A DNA stretch of 64,000 nucleotides from Lysobacter enzymogenes (GTDB lineage Bacteria; Pseudomonadota; Gammaproteobacteria; Xanthomonadales; Xanthomonadaceae): the NCBI RefSeq assembly GCF_017355525.1, contig NZ_CP067395.1, positions 3,565,001-3,629,000 on the forward strand. Reading direction: 5' to 3'. The notes under the pieces are model-generated. The model was not told the DNA's origin and ran no database searches. It saw only the letters and a program-made list of their open reading frames with translations. A program made the position numbers and the translations under genes. Below are positions 8,901 through 17,699 of this stretch, piece by piece; positions within the stretch are counted from its first letter, which is position 1, and each line of letters opens with the position of its first letter.

Positions 8901-9545
8901 ATGAAATCCATCCATACCCTGATCGCCGGCGCGGTGTTGCTGGCGCTGGCCGCGCCGCTCGCCTTGGCCCAGGACGGGGCGAAGAAGAAGCTGTATTGCT
9001 GGGACGAAGGCGGCCGCAAGGTCTGCGGCGACGCCCTGCCGGCGAACGCGGTCGACAGCGCGCGCACCGAGATCAGCGCCAAGAGCGGCCTGGCCACGGC
9101 CCGGGTCGAGCGCGCCCAGACCGCCGAGGAGCGCGCCGCCGCCGAACAGGCCGCGCGCGACGCGCGCAGCGCGGCGATGAAGGCCGAGGCGCAGAAGCGC
9201 CGCGACCATGCCATGGCCGAGTCCTACGCGACCGAGGAAGACCTGCGCAAATCCTTCCAGGAGCGGATCGTGCTGCTGGACGAGACGGTCAAGGCCTCGC
9301 AGCTCGGCATCGAAGGCCGCCGCCAGACCGTGCTGGCCCTGCTGCGCAAGGCCGGCGAAGCCGAACTCAACGGCAAGCCGGTGGGCTCGGGCCTGGCGGA
9401 GAACATCCGCGGCCAGCACGACGAACTGCTGCACCAGCAGGAAGTGCTCAAGCAGCAGTTGGTCGAACGCGGCCTGGCCGACCAGGACCTGGCCACCGCG
9501 CTGGATCGCTACAACGCGCTCAAGGCCAAGAACGCCGGCGGCTGA
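8901..9545 (+). CDS. Secreted coiled-coil protein with DUF4124-like start
   Basis: 214-residue protein of unknown function. It starts at the ATG preceded by a GGCGGGAACG region and has a clear Sec signal peptide (MKSIHTLIAGAVLLALAAPLALAQ), so it is likely periplasmic. After cleavage the segment KKKLYCWDEGGRKVCGDALP resembles the short DUF4124 domain (Y-x-W-x-D-x-x-G-x-x-x-x-x-D), here with two cysteines that could form a disulfide. The rest is charged and Ala/Gln/Glu-rich (about residues 75-200), predicted to be helical coiled coil. It is convergent with algC across a shared terminator. No partner can be named. Confidence 0.75.
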   Translation: MKSIHTLIAGAVLLALAAPLALAQDGAKKKLYCWDEGGRKVCGDALPANAVDSARTEISAKSGLATARVERAQTAEERAAAEQAARDARSAAMKAEAQKRRDHAMAESYATEEDLRKSFQERIVLLDETVKASQLGIEGRRQTVLALLRKAGEAELNGKPVGSGLAENIRGQHDELLHQQEVLKQQLVERGLADQDLATALDRYNALKAKNAGG

Positions 9546-9587
9546 GCGGCGCGCCCGAACGCGCGATCGCCTGTCGCATCGTCCGGA

Positions 9588-9626
9588 AACGAAAAACGCC
9601 GCGGCTGGGCCGCGGCGTTTTTCGTT
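9588..9626. terminator. Bidirectional intrinsic terminator
   Basis: A perfect inverted repeat with AACGAAAAACGCCGCGG and its complement around a TGGG-type loop lies between two convergent genes. The A/T runs at both ends let it serve either direction. Confidence 0.9.
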
Positions 9627-9661
9627 GGGCGGGCGGCGCACGCGCCGCCCGTCGGCCCGGC

Positions 9662-11980
9662 TCAGAACGGCAGCGCCAGATCCGGCTTGATCGCGTGCAG
9701 CTGGGCGCGGAACAGGCCCTGGATGCGTTCCATCGCCGCCTGGCTGTCGGCGTCGAAGCGCATCACCAGGATCGGCGTGGTGTTGGACGCGCGCACCAGG
9801 CCCCAGCCGTCGGGGAAGTCCACGCGCAGGCCGTCGATGGTCGACAGGCGCGCGCCCTCGAACGAGGCCTCGTTGCGGAAGCGCTCGACGAAGCTGTGCG
9901 GGTCGCCGTCGGGCGCGTCGACCTTGATCTCCGGGGTGGCCACGCCGTTGGGCAGCTCGTTGAGGGTCTGGGTCGGCGTGTCGGCCTGCGCGGCCAGGAT
10001 CTCGAGCAGGCGCGCGGCCGAGTAGATGCCGTCGTCGAAGCCGTACCAGCGCTCCTTGAAGAAGAAGTGGCCGCTCATCTCGCCGGCCAGCTCGGCGTCG
10101 GTCTCGCGCATCTTGGCCTTGATCAGCGAGTGGCCGGTCTTCCACATCAGCGGGCTGCCGCCGTGGCGCAGGATGTGGCCCGGCAGGCGGCCGGTGCACT
10201 TCACGTCGTAGATGATCATCGCGCCGGGGTTGCGCTCGAGCACGTCGGCGGCGAACAGCATCAGCAGGCGGTCGGGGAAGATGTTGTGGCCGTCGCGGGT
10301 GACCACGCCGAGGCGGTCGCCGTCGCCGTCGAAGGCGATGCCGAGGTCCGCGTCCAGGCGCTGCACCATCTTGATCAGGTCGATCAGGTTGTGCGGCTCG
10401 CTCGGGTCGGGGTGGTGGTTCGGGAACTCGCCGTCGATCTCGCAGTACAGCGGGGTGACCTCGGCGCCGATCGCGGCCAGCACGCGCGGGCCGATGTCGC
10501 CGGCCACGCCGTTGCCGGCGTCGACCACGACCTTGAGCGGGCGGTCGATCTGGATGTCGGACGCGATCCGCTGGACGTAGTCCTCGGAGATGTCGCGCGG
10601 GGTCAGCGTGCCCGGCTCGGCCGCGGTGTGCAGGCGGCCGCCGACGATGCGCCGGTACAGGTCGGTGATCGCGTCGCCCGACAGGGTTTCGCCGCCGACC
10701 ACGATCTTGAAGCCGTTGTAGTCCGGCGGGTTGTGGCTGCCGGTCAGCGAAATGCAGGAGCCGGCGCGCAGGTGGTAGGCGCCGAAGTAGACCACCGGCG
10801 TCGGCGCCATGCCGATGTCGACGACGTTGCGGCCGGCCTTGCGCAGGCCGGCGATCAGGCCTTCCATGAGGCTCGGGCCGGACAGGCGGCCGTCGCGGCC
10901 TACGACAATTTCGGTCAGGCCCTGGTCGTGCATCACCGAGCCCACCGCCTGGCCGATCAGTTCGGCGATGCCCGGATCGAGGCTTTGGCCGACCACGCCG
11001 CGGATGTCGTAGGCGCGGAAGATGCCGTTGTCCACGGCCAGCGGCCGCGGTGCGGCTTCGAGGGTGTTATCGCTCACGTTTATCGCATTCGCATCGGCAA
11101 TAGGAGCGCTCATGGTCTCAGCCAGCGTCTGAACGGGACCTTCGTCCTCGACCGGACCGGTCGTCCGGCCCAGGCGCTGACGCAGCCGCGCCGCCACGAA
11201 CGCGAGCAGGGCCAGCACCACCGCGGCGATGAAGCACGGCAGCGCGCCCATGCCGAGCGGGCCGCCGGCGATGTCGGGCACCGCCGCGGCCACGCGCAGG
11301 TCGCTGCCGGGGATCGGCGCGGCCATCGCCTCGGCGCCGTTGTTGAGCGCGGTGTCGCCGCGCTCGATCGCGCTGAAGCCGCCCTGGCGCAGGGCCAGAT
11401 AGCTGCTGCCGCCGATCTCGGCCTTTTCCACGCCGTCGCTGACGCGCTGCAACGGCAGCTGCACGTAGGCCACGCCGACCAGCTGCTCGCCGGCGCGCGC
11501 CGGCGCCGCCAGCGCCAGCACCGGCTTGCCGCCTTCGCGCACGATCGCCGCCATCGGCTTGTCGGCGACGATCGCCGCCTCCATCGCGCCGAGCCGGCCG
11601 TAACCGCTGCCGGGCAGGGCCGCGTACTGCTCGGCCAGATCGGCCGGCAGCACCGCGCCGTTGCTGGCGCCGGGCCAGTCCTTGCCGAGTTCGGCGCTGG
11701 CGGCCTTGAAGTCGCCGGCCTGCAGCGCGGCCTGCATCGGCGCGGTCGCGAGGCGGTCGCGCAGGCGCTTGTGCTCGACGCCGAGCGCGTTGTGGGCGCT
11801 GGTCACCGCTGCGTCGCGCACCTGGATCAGGTCGTTGCGGCGCGAGGAATCCAGATGCTGCTGCACCCCGGCCCAGGCCATCCACAACGCCAGCACGCCG
11901 CACAGCGCCGCGACCGGCAGCAGCGCGGGCCTGAGTTGCGCCGCGGAGATCTGCGGCTTTTCCAGCTTCACATCGACCAT
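9662..11980 (-). CDS. algC: Phosphomannomutase/phosphoglucomutase with membrane N-terminal domain (AlgC/XanA type)
   Basis: Interconverts hexose 6- and 1-phosphates to feed exopolysaccharide and LPS sugar synthesis. The 772-residue protein is nearly twice the ~450-460 residues of a bare mutase. Residues ~1-310 hold a membrane segment (LLPVAALCGVLALWMAWAGV), a putative periplasmic domain and a second membrane segment (FIAAVVLALLAFVAA). The mutase follows: FRAYDIRGVVG, active-site serine loop SLTGSHNPPDYNG, metal loop AFDGDGDRLGVV, sugar loop GEMSGHFFF and the C-terminal phosphate loop VRASNTTPILVMRFD. I chose the ATG at 11980, with AGGGGA 11 nt upstream; an earlier TTG lies too close to that ribosome site. 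The N-terminal extension looks sensor-like but its role is unknown. Confidence 0.93.
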   Translation of the reverse strand: MVDVKLEKPQISAAQLRPALLPVAALCGVLALWMAWAGVQQHLDSSRRNDLIQVRDAAVTSAHNALGVEHKRLRDRLATAPMQAALQAGDFKAASAELGKDWPGASNGAVLPADLAEQYAALPGSGYGRLGAMEAAIVADKPMAAIVREGGKPVLALAAPARAGEQLVGVAYVQLPLQRVSDGVEKAEIGGSSYLALRQGGFSAIERGDTALNNGAEAMAAPIPGSDLRVAAAVPDIAGGPLGMGALPCFIAAVVLALLAFVAARLRQRLGRTTGPVEDEGPVQTLAETMSAPIADANAINVSDNTLEAAPRPLAVDNGIFRAYDIRGVVGQSLDPGIAELIGQAVGSVMHDQGLTEIVVGRDGRLSGPSLMEGLIAGLRKAGRNVVDIGMAPTPVVYFGAYHLRAGSCISLTGSHNPPDYNGFKIVVGGETLSGDAITDLYRRIVGGRLHTAAEPGTLTPRDISEDYVQRIASDIQIDRPLKVVVDAGNGVAGDIGPRVLAAIGAEVTPLYCEIDGEFPNHHPDPSEPHNLIDLIKMVQRLDADLGIAFDGDGDRLGVVTRDGHNIFPDRLLMLFAADVLERNPGAMIIYDVKCTGRLPGHILRHGGSPLMWKTGHSLIKAKMRETDAELAGEMSGHFFFKERWYGFDDGIYSAARLLEILAAQADTPTQTLNELPNGVATPEIKVDAPDGDPHSFVERFRNEASFEGARLSTIDGLRVDFPDGWGLVRASNTTPILVMRFDADSQAAMERIQGLFRAQLHAIKPDLALPF

Positions 11981-12221
11981 AACCGGCAACTTCCCCTAAA
12001 AATGTTCGGTCCTGCGCGTGCGCGGCGCGGGCACGGCCCCGCAGTCTGCCCCGCGGGGCGCGGCCGCGTCCGTCGACTGCGCCTCGTCGCACCTATTGAC
12101 GTGACAAAAACGCGATCACGGTCGGTCGCCGCGGCACACCCGCTGTACGCACCCGCCACTAAGCACCCGCAAAGTACAAGCACGATGCGTGCCAGCCCTC
12201 CCCCCGACGGCGCGGCCGCGC

Positions 12222-12680
12222 TCAGCGCACGCCGGTATGGCCGAAGCCGCCCTCGCCGCGTTCGCTGGCCTGGAACTGTTCCACCACCTGCAACTGCGCG
12301 CGCACGATCGGCAACAGCACCAGCTGCGCGACCCGGTCGCCCGGCTGGATCGTATAAGCCTCGCGGCCGCGGTTCCACACGCTGATCAGCAAAGGGCCCT
12401 GGTAGTCGGCGTCGATCAGGCCGGTGCCGTTGCCGAGCACGATGCCGTGCTTGTGGCCCAGGCCGGAACGCGGCAGCACCACCGCGCACATCGTCGGATC
12501 GCCGACGTGCACGGCCAGGCCCGACGGCAGCAGCGCGGCGTCGCCGGGTTGCAGCACCAGTTCGTGCTCCAGCGCCGCGCGCAGGTCCAGGCCGGCGCTG
12601 GCCGGGGTCGCGTAGGCCGGCAGCGGCCATTCGTCGCCGAAACGCGGGTCGAGGATCTTCAGTTCCAGGGTGTGGTGCAT
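12222..12680 (-). CDS. dut: dUTP diphosphatase
   Basis: Hydrolyses dUTP to dUMP, keeping uracil out of DNA and supplying dTMP synthesis. The 152-residue protein has the trimeric dUTPase motifs: [12 protein letters not shown] (motif 1), [11 protein letters not shown] (motif 2), [14 protein letters not shown] (motif 3), [12 protein letters not shown] (motif 4) and the C-terminal [10 protein letters not shown] (motif 5). The start [11 protein letters not shown] at 12680 has GGAAG six bases upstream; an upstream in-frame start would overlap the T-run of the preceding terminator-like hairpin. It lies downstream of coaC-coaB on the same strand. Confidence 0.97.
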   Translation of the reverse strand: MHHTLELKILDPRFGDEWPLPAYATPASAGLDLRAALEHELVLQPGDAALLPSGLAVHVGDPTMCAVVLPRSGLGHKHGIVLGNGTGLIDADYQGPLLISVWNRGREAYTIQPGDRVAQLVLLPIVRAQLQVVEQFQASERGEGGFGHTGVR

Positions 12681-12703
12681 GCGTCTTCCAAAAACGTCCA
12701 AAC

Positions 12704-12740
12704 AAAAAAAGGGCGGCGCGCCGGTCGGGGCCGGCGCGCG
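12704..12740 (-). terminator. Terminator-like hairpin between coaB and dut
   Basis: On the minus strand GCGCGCCGG pairs with CCGGCGCGC around CCCCGA, then CGCCC and seven T. The 5-nt gap before the T-run is not ideal. It ends only 24 nt before the dut start codon, so it would separate dut from the coa genes or attenuate read-through. Confidence 0.6.
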
Positions 12741-12747
12741 GACGCGC

Positions 12748-13404
12748 TCAGGCCGGCCAGCGCGCCAGGATCAGGTCGAGCAGTTGGTCGGCCAGCGCGG
12801 TCTTCGGCGCCGGCCCGAGCGCGCGCTCGCCGCCGATCCAGTACACGGTCAGGGCGTTGTCGTCGCTCTCGAAACCGCTGCCGGACACGCCGACGCGGTT
12901 GGCGGCGATCATGTCGACTTTCTTCTTCTCGAGCTTGCCGCGCGCGTAGAACTCCACGTCGTGGGTCTCAGCGGCGAAGCCGACCACCACGGTCGGGCGG
13001 CGCGCGTGCACCGCGACTTCGGCCAGGATGTCGGGCGTGCGCACCAGCGCCAGGGTCAGCTGTTCTTCTTTCTTCTTGATCTTGCCCGGGGCGATCTCGG
13101 CCGGCGCGTAGTCGGCGACCGCGGCGGCGCCGATGTAGACGTCGGCCGGAAGCTGGCCGATCACCGCCTCGCGCATCTGCCGGGCCGAGCGCACGTCGAC
13201 CCGCTCCAGCCCGGCCGGGGTCGGCAGCGAGACCGGGCCGGCGACCAGCACCACCTGGGCGCCGCGGCGCGCCGCGGCTTCGGCGATCGCGAAGCCCATC
13301 TTGCCGCTGCTGCGGTTGCCGATGAAGCGGACCGGGTCGATGTCTTCGAAAGTCGGGCCGGCGCTGACCACGATGCGGCGCCCGGCGAGGTCGGCGGCGC
13401 TCAT
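12748..13404 (-). CDS. coaB: Phosphopantothenate-cysteine ligase, as a separate gene
   Basis: Joins cysteine to 4'-phosphopantothenate in coenzyme A synthesis. The 218-residue protein equals the C-terminal half of bifunctional CoaBC. It has [37 protein letters not shown] (nucleotide-binding region), [39 protein letters not shown] and the late [22 protein letters not shown]. It starts with an ATG whose A, T and G lie inside the end of coaC (ATGA overlap), 6-7 nt after a strong ribosome site (GGGAGGTG). The usual gammaproteobacterial arrangement is one fused gene; here the reading frames differ by one base. It is either a natural split or a frameshift, and the good Shine-Dalgarno favours a split. 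Confidence 0.9.
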   Translation of the reverse strand: MSAADLAGRRIVVSAGPTFEDIDPVRFIGNRSSGKMGFAIAEAAARRGAQVVLVAGPVSLPTPAGLERVDVRSARQMREAVIGQLPADVYIGAAAVADYAPAEIAPGKIKKKEEQLTLALVRTPDILAEVAVHARRPTVVVGFAAETHDVEFYARGKLEKKKVDMIAANRVGVSGSGFESDDNALTVYWIGGERALGPAPKTALADQLLDLILARWPA

Positions 13405-13967
13405 GCGCGCACCTCCCGGGCCAGGGCGGCGACGATCTCGAGCGGTTCCAGCAACCGGCCGGGGCCGGATTCGGGTTCGGCCATGCGGCCCTCGCCGGGT
13501 CCGAAGAAGACCACGCCGCGCCCGCGCAGGGTGGCGACGTTGGCCTGGGTCGCCGGGTGGCCCCACATGCGGTGGTTCATCGCCGGAGCGATGCGGACCG
13601 GCGCCTCGGACGCCAGGCACAGGGTACTGATGAGGTCGTCGGCGAAGCCGTGGGCGAGCTTGGCGATCATGTCGGCGGTGGCCGGCGCGATCAGGATGCG
13701 CTGAGCCCAGCGCGCCAGTTCGATGTGGCCCATCGCCAGTTCGGCGGCTTCGTCCCACAGCGAGGTGCGCACCGGCTGGCCGGACAGCGCCTGGAAGGTC
13801 GCCGGCCCGACGAAGCGGGTCGCGTTTTCGGTCATCGCCACGCGCACCTGGGCGCCGGCGTCCTGCAGGCGGCGCACCAGGTCGGCGGCCTTGTAGGCGG
13901 CGATGCCGCCGCAGACGCACAGCAGGATGCGTTGTGAGTGCAGCGGCAAAGAAGGGTCTTGCGCCAT
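13401..13967 (-). CDS. coaC: Phosphopantothenoylcysteine decarboxylase, as a separate gene
   Basis: FMN-dependent decarboxylation of phosphopantothenoylcysteine to phosphopantetheine. The 188-residue product (from MAQDPSLPL) equals the N-terminal half of CoaBC. It has RILLCVCGGIAAYKAADLVRRL (flavoprotein fold start), MGHIELARWAQRILIAPATADMIAKLAHGFADDL and the PAMNHRMWGHPATQ motif with the Asn-Met pair of PPC decarboxylases. An in-frame ATG at 14000 would add 11 residues; neither start has a convincing ribosome site. The stop is TGA overlapping the coaB ATG by 4 nt. The gene is divergent from radC. Confidence 0.9.
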   Translation of the reverse strand: MAQDPSLPLHSQRILLCVCGGIAAYKAADLVRRLQDAGAQVRVAMTENATRFVGPATFQALSGQPVRTSLWDEAAELAMGHIELARWAQRILIAPATADMIAKLAHGFADDLISTLCLASEAPVRIAPAMNHRMWGHPATQANVATLRGRGVVFFGPGEGRMAEPESGPGRLLEPLEIVAALAREVRA

Positions 13968-14127
13968 GTTCGGCGGGGCTCGCTGGTGTTCGTAGTGCAT
14001 GCGGGGCAGGTCGCTGCGGCCGCCGCGGCGGCCCGGCGATTTCCTACCTCCGCCCGGGCCGATAGCTTACCCGATGGGCCGCAGGCTCCCGATCACGCGT
14101 GGCCCGCGCCCCCGCCAGGATGGCGGC

Positions 14128-14802
14128 ATGCGAATCCAAGAATGGCCCAGCGCGGAGCGGCCGCGCGAAAAACTGCTCGCCAGCGGCGCCGCCGTCCTCT
14201 CGGACGCCGAGCTGCTGGCGCTGATCCTGGGCTCCGGCGTGCGCGGCCACGACGCGGTCGGCACCGCGCGCCGCCTGCTCGCCGAACACGGCCCGCTGGC
14301 GACGCTGCTGGAGCAGTCGCCGGCGCGGCTGCTGCGCATGCGCGGCATCGGCCAGGCCCGCGCCTGCGCGCTCAAGGCCGCGCTGGAACTGGCCGCGCGC
14401 AGCCAGATGGCCGACCTGGAGCGCGGCAGCGCGGTCACCGATCCGCCCTCGGCCGGGCGCTATCTGGCGCAGAAGCTGCGCGGCCGCCCGCACGAGGTGT
14501 TCGCGGCGATGTTCCTCAACAGCCGCCATGGCGTGATCGGCTACCAGGAGCTGTTCCACGGCAGCGTCGACGGCGCCGAGGTGCATCCGCGCGAAGTGGT
14601 GCGGCAGGCGCTGCAACGCAACGCCGCGGCGGTCATCGTCGGCCACAACCACCCCAGCGGCAACGCCGAACCCAGTCCGGCCGACCGCGCCGTGACCCTG
14701 CGGCTGAGGGAGGCGCTGGCGCTGATGGACATCCGCCTGCTCGACCATTTCGTGGTCGGCGACGGCAAGCCGGTGTCGATGGCGCTGCGCGGCTGGGTGT
14801 GA
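14128..14802 (+). CDS. radC: RadC/JAB-domain DNA repair-associated protein
   Basis: 224-residue RadC-family protein. The N-terminal half has a helix-hairpin-helix-like segment (RLLRMRGIGQARACALKAALELA). The C-terminal half is a JAMM/MPN+ domain with the metal site E-(HxH)-(x7-S-x2-D): VIVGHNHPSGNAEPSPADRAVT. The start MRIQEWPSAERPREKLL at 14128 is the standard RadC N-terminus. The biological role of the family is still debated despite the repair name. It is divergent from coaC (160-nt gap). Confidence 0.94.
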   Translation: MRIQEWPSAERPREKLLASGAAVLSDAELLALILGSGVRGHDAVGTARRLLAEHGPLATLLEQSPARLLRMRGIGQARACALKAALELAARSQMADLERGSAVTDPPSAGRYLAQKLRGRPHEVFAAMFLNSRHGVIGYQELFHGSVDGAEVHPREVVRQALQRNAAAVIVGHNHPSGNAEPSPADRAVTLRLREALALMDIRLLDHFVVGDGKPVSMALRGWV

Positions 14803-14906
14803 GCGCGCGATCGCGCGCCGCCGCCGGCAGACAGCGCAGGCCGCGGCGTTCACTTTTCGCCCGCCGGCGCGCCGATGCCCGGCCCCAAAGCCGGCGCGGA
14901 AACGCG

Positions 14907-14912
14907 TAAAAT
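14907..14912 (+). promoter_or_regulatory. Probable -10 box for argS
   Basis: TAAAAT followed by GCGCGG, about 38 nt before the argS GTG. No convincing -35 was found at 16-18 nt. Confidence 0.35.
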
Positions 14913-14949
14913 GCGCGGTTCCGCAACGCCCCGCGAAAGCGCATCTCAC

Positions 14950-16638
14950 GTGAAAACCACCCTCCACGCTCTGGTCGCGCAGGCCATCGAAGCACTGCGC
15001 GCCGCCGGCACCGTGCCGGCCGACCTGCCCACGCCCGATTTCGTGATCGAGCGCCCGAAGAACCGAGGCCAGGGCGATTTCTCGACCAACGCCGCGATGC
15101 TGCTGGCCAAGCCGGCGCGCGCCAATCCGCGCGAACTCGCGCAGAAGCTGGTCGCCGCGCTGCCGGCCGACGCCGACATCGGCAAGGTCGAGATCGCGGG
15201 CCCGGGCTTCATCAATTTCCATGTCGACGAAGCCGCCTGGCGCCGCCAGATCGGCGAGGTCTTCGCCCAGGGCGCCAACTACGGCCGCAACGCCAGCGGC
15301 GCCGGCCGCCGCGCCGGCGTCGAATTCGTCTCGGCCAACCCGACCGGCCCGCTGCACGTCGGCCACGGCCGCGCCGGCGTGATCGGCGACTGCATCGCGC
15401 GCGTGCTCGACGCCAACGGCTGGGACGTGATGCGCGAGTTCTACTACAACGACGCCGGCGTGCAGATCAACAATCTCGCCGTCTCCACCCAACTGCGCGC
15501 GCGCGGCCTCAAGCCCGGCGACGAGGGCTGGCCGGACAGCGCCTACAACGGCGACTACATCGCCGACGTGGCCCGCGCGTATCTCGACGGCGCCACGGTC
15601 GAGTTCGAGAACCACGCCGTCACCGGCAAGGGCGACATCGACGATCTCGATGCGATCCGCCAGTTCGCCGTGGCCTACCTGCGCCGCGAGCAGAACGAGG
15701 ACCTGGCCGCGTTCGGCGTCGGCTTCGACGTGTATTTCCTGGAAAGCTCGCTGTACGAGCAGGACAAGGTCGAGGAGACCGTGCGCGAGCTGGTCGCCCA
15801 CGGCCACACCTACGAGGAAGGCGGCGCGCTGTGGCTGCGCTCGACCGACTTCGGCGACGACAAAGACCGGGTGATGCGCAAGTCCGACGGCACCTACACC
15901 TACTTCGTGCCGGACGTGGCCTATCACCTGAGCAAGTGGCAGCGCGGCTACGAGCGCGCGATCACCGAGCTGGGCTCGGACCACCACGGCTCGCTGGCGC
16001 GCGTGATCGCCGGCCTGCAGGCGCTCGACGCCGGCATCCCGAAGGGCTGGCCGGAGTACGTGCTGCACCAGATGGTCACGGTGATGCGCGGCGGCGAAGA
16101 AGTGAAGCTGTCCAAGCGCGCCGGCAGCTACCTGACCCTGCGCGACCTCATCGACGAAACCGGCCGCGACGCGGTGCGCTGGTTCCTGATCGCGCGCAAG
16201 CCCGATTCGCAGCTGACCTTCGACATCGACCTGGCGCGCTCGCAGTCGATGGACAATCCGGTCTACTACGTGCAGGTCTCGCACGCGCGCATGCACGGCC
16301 TGCTGCGCCAGCTGAACGAGCGCGGCCTGTCCTACGACCAGGCCGACGGGCTGGCCCAGCCGCTGGACCTGAACGACGTCGCCGCGCACGAACTGATCGC
16401 CGCGATCGCGCGCTATCCCGACGTGGTCGCCGCCGCCGGACGCGATCTGGAGCCGCATCAGGTGGCCGGCTACCTGCTGGAGTTGGCGCAGACCTTCCAG
16501 ACGTATTACAACGATCACCAGTTCCTGGTCGACGACGCCGCCCAGCGCCACGCGCGGCTGGTGCTGGCGATGGCGACCCGCCAGGTCCTGGCGAACGGTC
16601 TGGAACTGTTGGGGATCCACGCCCCGGAGGTGATGTAA
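14950..16638 (+). CDS. argS: Arginyl-tRNA synthetase
   Basis: Charges tRNA-Arg. The 562-residue class I enzyme shows an N-terminal additional domain ([13 protein letters not shown]), the HIGH motif as [12 protein letters not shown] in [35 protein letters not shown] near the middle, and the C-terminal anticodon-binding helical domain. The start is GTG ([16 protein letters not shown]), where similarity to ArgS begins; the earlier ATG at 14875 would add 25 unrelated residues. The SPOR gene starts immediately at the next base after the stop codon, so the two are likely co-transcribed. Confidence 0.97.
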   Translation: MKTTLHALVAQAIEALRAAGTVPADLPTPDFVIERPKNRGQGDFSTNAAMLLAKPARANPRELAQKLVAALPADADIGKVEIAGPGFINFHVDEAAWRRQIGEVFAQGANYGRNASGAGRRAGVEFVSANPTGPLHVGHGRAGVIGDCIARVLDANGWDVMREFYYNDAGVQINNLAVSTQLRARGLKPGDEGWPDSAYNGDYIADVARAYLDGATVEFENHAVTGKGDIDDLDAIRQFAVAYLRREQNEDLAAFGVGFDVYFLESSLYEQDKVEETVRELVAHGHTYEEGGALWLRSTDFGDDKDRVMRKSDGTYTYFVPDVAYHLSKWQRGYERAITELGSDHHGSLARVIAGLQALDAGIPKGWPEYVLHQMVTVMRGGEEVKLSKRAGSYLTLRDLIDETGRDAVRWFLIARKPDSQLTFDIDLARSQSMDNPVYYVQVSHARMHGLLRQLNERGLSYDQADGLAQPLDLNDVAAHELIAAIARYPDVVAAAGRDLEPHQVAGYLLELAQTFQTYYNDHQFLVDDAAQRHARLVLAMATRQVLANGLELLGIHAPEVM

Positions 16639-17613
16639 GTGGCAGCACGACGCGGCAAATCGCAGGCCAAGCGCAACCACCAGAGCAACGACGGCCTGCC
16701 CGGCTGGGCCTGGGGCGTGCTCGGGCTGCTGCTCGGGGTCGTGCTGATCCTGGTCGTCCCCAAGTACCTCAAGTCCGACGGCAAGGGCGACGGTTTCTTC
16801 CGTCCGCAGCCCAATCCCGACGCCCAGCCCGCCGCGGTCAGCGCCGACGAGGATTCGGTGGCGCCGGAAGGCAGCCCGCGCCCGGCCCGCGCCGACGCCG
16901 CGCAGGGCAAGAACGGCAAGCCCAAGGACGCGGCCGGCAAGGACCCCAAGTCCAAGGACGGCACCGAGTACGACTTCTACACCCTGCTGCCGGGCCGCGA
17001 AGTGGAAATGAGCGACGCCGAGCTGGCCGCGACCGAGGCCGCCGAGGAGCAGCGCCGCGCCGCCCAGCAGCGCCGCGCCGGGCAGACCGCCGCGGCCAAC
17101 CCCGCGGCCGCGAATCCTGCGTCCAGCCACGCCGCGTCCAATCCGGACGCCGCCCAGCCGCGCAACGCCGCGCAGACCTCGGGGCCGGCCACGGCCAGCC
17201 TGCCGCGGCCGGTCGACACCATCGCCCCGGCCGCGTCGAAGCCGCCGACCCAGGTCGCCAGCGCCACGCCGCCGCCGTCCACGGTGACGCCGAAGCCGCC
17301 GGTCGTGTCCGCCGCGCAAGGCAGCGCCGCGACGCCGGCCGCGACCGTCGCCAGCGCCGCCGCGGCGGCCGCCGACGACAACACCCGCTACCTGCTGCAG
17401 GCCGGCGCGTTCCAGGCCTCCGGCCAGGCCGAGGAAATGAAGGCCAAGATCGCCATGCTCGGCCTTGGCGCGCGGGTCGAATCGGCGCAGATCAGCGGCA
17501 AGACCGTGTACCGGGTGCGCATGGGGCCGTACGGCACCGCCGGCGATCTGGCCGAAGCCAAGCGCAAGCTCGCCGACGGCGGCTTGCCGGGGATGGCGAT
17601 CAAGGTTCAGTAA
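16639..17613 (+). CDS. SPOR-domain protein, FtsN-like
   Basis: Probable bitopic inner-membrane protein that binds denuded septal peptidoglycan. The 324 residues comprise a basic cytoplasmic start (AARRGKSQAKRNHQ), one membrane segment (WGVLGLLLGVVLILVV, about 28-43), a long low-complexity Ala/Pro-rich linker with repeated AANPAA-type runs, and a C-terminal SPOR domain from about residue 245 (RYLLQAGAFQASGQAEEMKAKIAMLG ... VYRVRMGPYG). The architecture matches FtsN/DedD. The start is GTG directly after the argS stop, so translational coupling is likely. Division function is inferred from the domain. Confidence 0.88.
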   Translation: MAARRGKSQAKRNHQSNDGLPGWAWGVLGLLLGVVLILVVPKYLKSDGKGDGFFRPQPNPDAQPAAVSADEDSVAPEGSPRPARADAAQGKNGKPKDAAGKDPKSKDGTEYDFYTLLPGREVEMSDAELAATEAAEEQRRAAQQRRAGQTAAANPAAANPASSHAASNPDAAQPRNAAQTSGPATASLPRPVDTIAPAASKPPTQVASATPPPSTVTPKPPVVSAAQGSAATPAATVASAAAAAADDNTRYLLQAGAFQASGQAEEMKAKIAMLGLGARVESAQISGKTVYRVRMGPYGTAGDLAEAKRKLADGGLPGMAIKVQ

Positions 17614-17639
17614 GCCGCCAGCGCATCGGTCGCCCTCCG

Positions 17640-17664
17640 CAACGCCCGGCACTGCCGGGCGTTG
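17640..17664. terminator. Hairpin terminator after the SPOR gene
   Basis: CAACGCCCGGC and GCCGGGCGTTG around CACT/ACTG, 27 nt downstream of the stop. The T-run after it is poor (TGTGCGTTGG), so it may act with Rho or as an RNA-stabilising stem. Confidence 0.55.
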
Positions 17665-17699
17665 TGCGTTGGGCCCGACCTTCCCGGCGCCGCGAGGGC

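Noticed and set aside
8996..12385. A 1129-codon open frame on the plus strand opposite algC
   Set aside because: Composition is Arg/Ala/Gly/Gln-rich without domains, and it lies antisense to clearly recognised algC and dut. It is a by-product of ~70% GC with codon-position bias.
13381..13420. coaC/coaB junction as a sequencing frameshift in a fused coaBC
   Set aside because: Not excluded, but the ATGA overlap with a strong Shine-Dalgarno just upstream is better explained by two genes; kept as a finding with a test.
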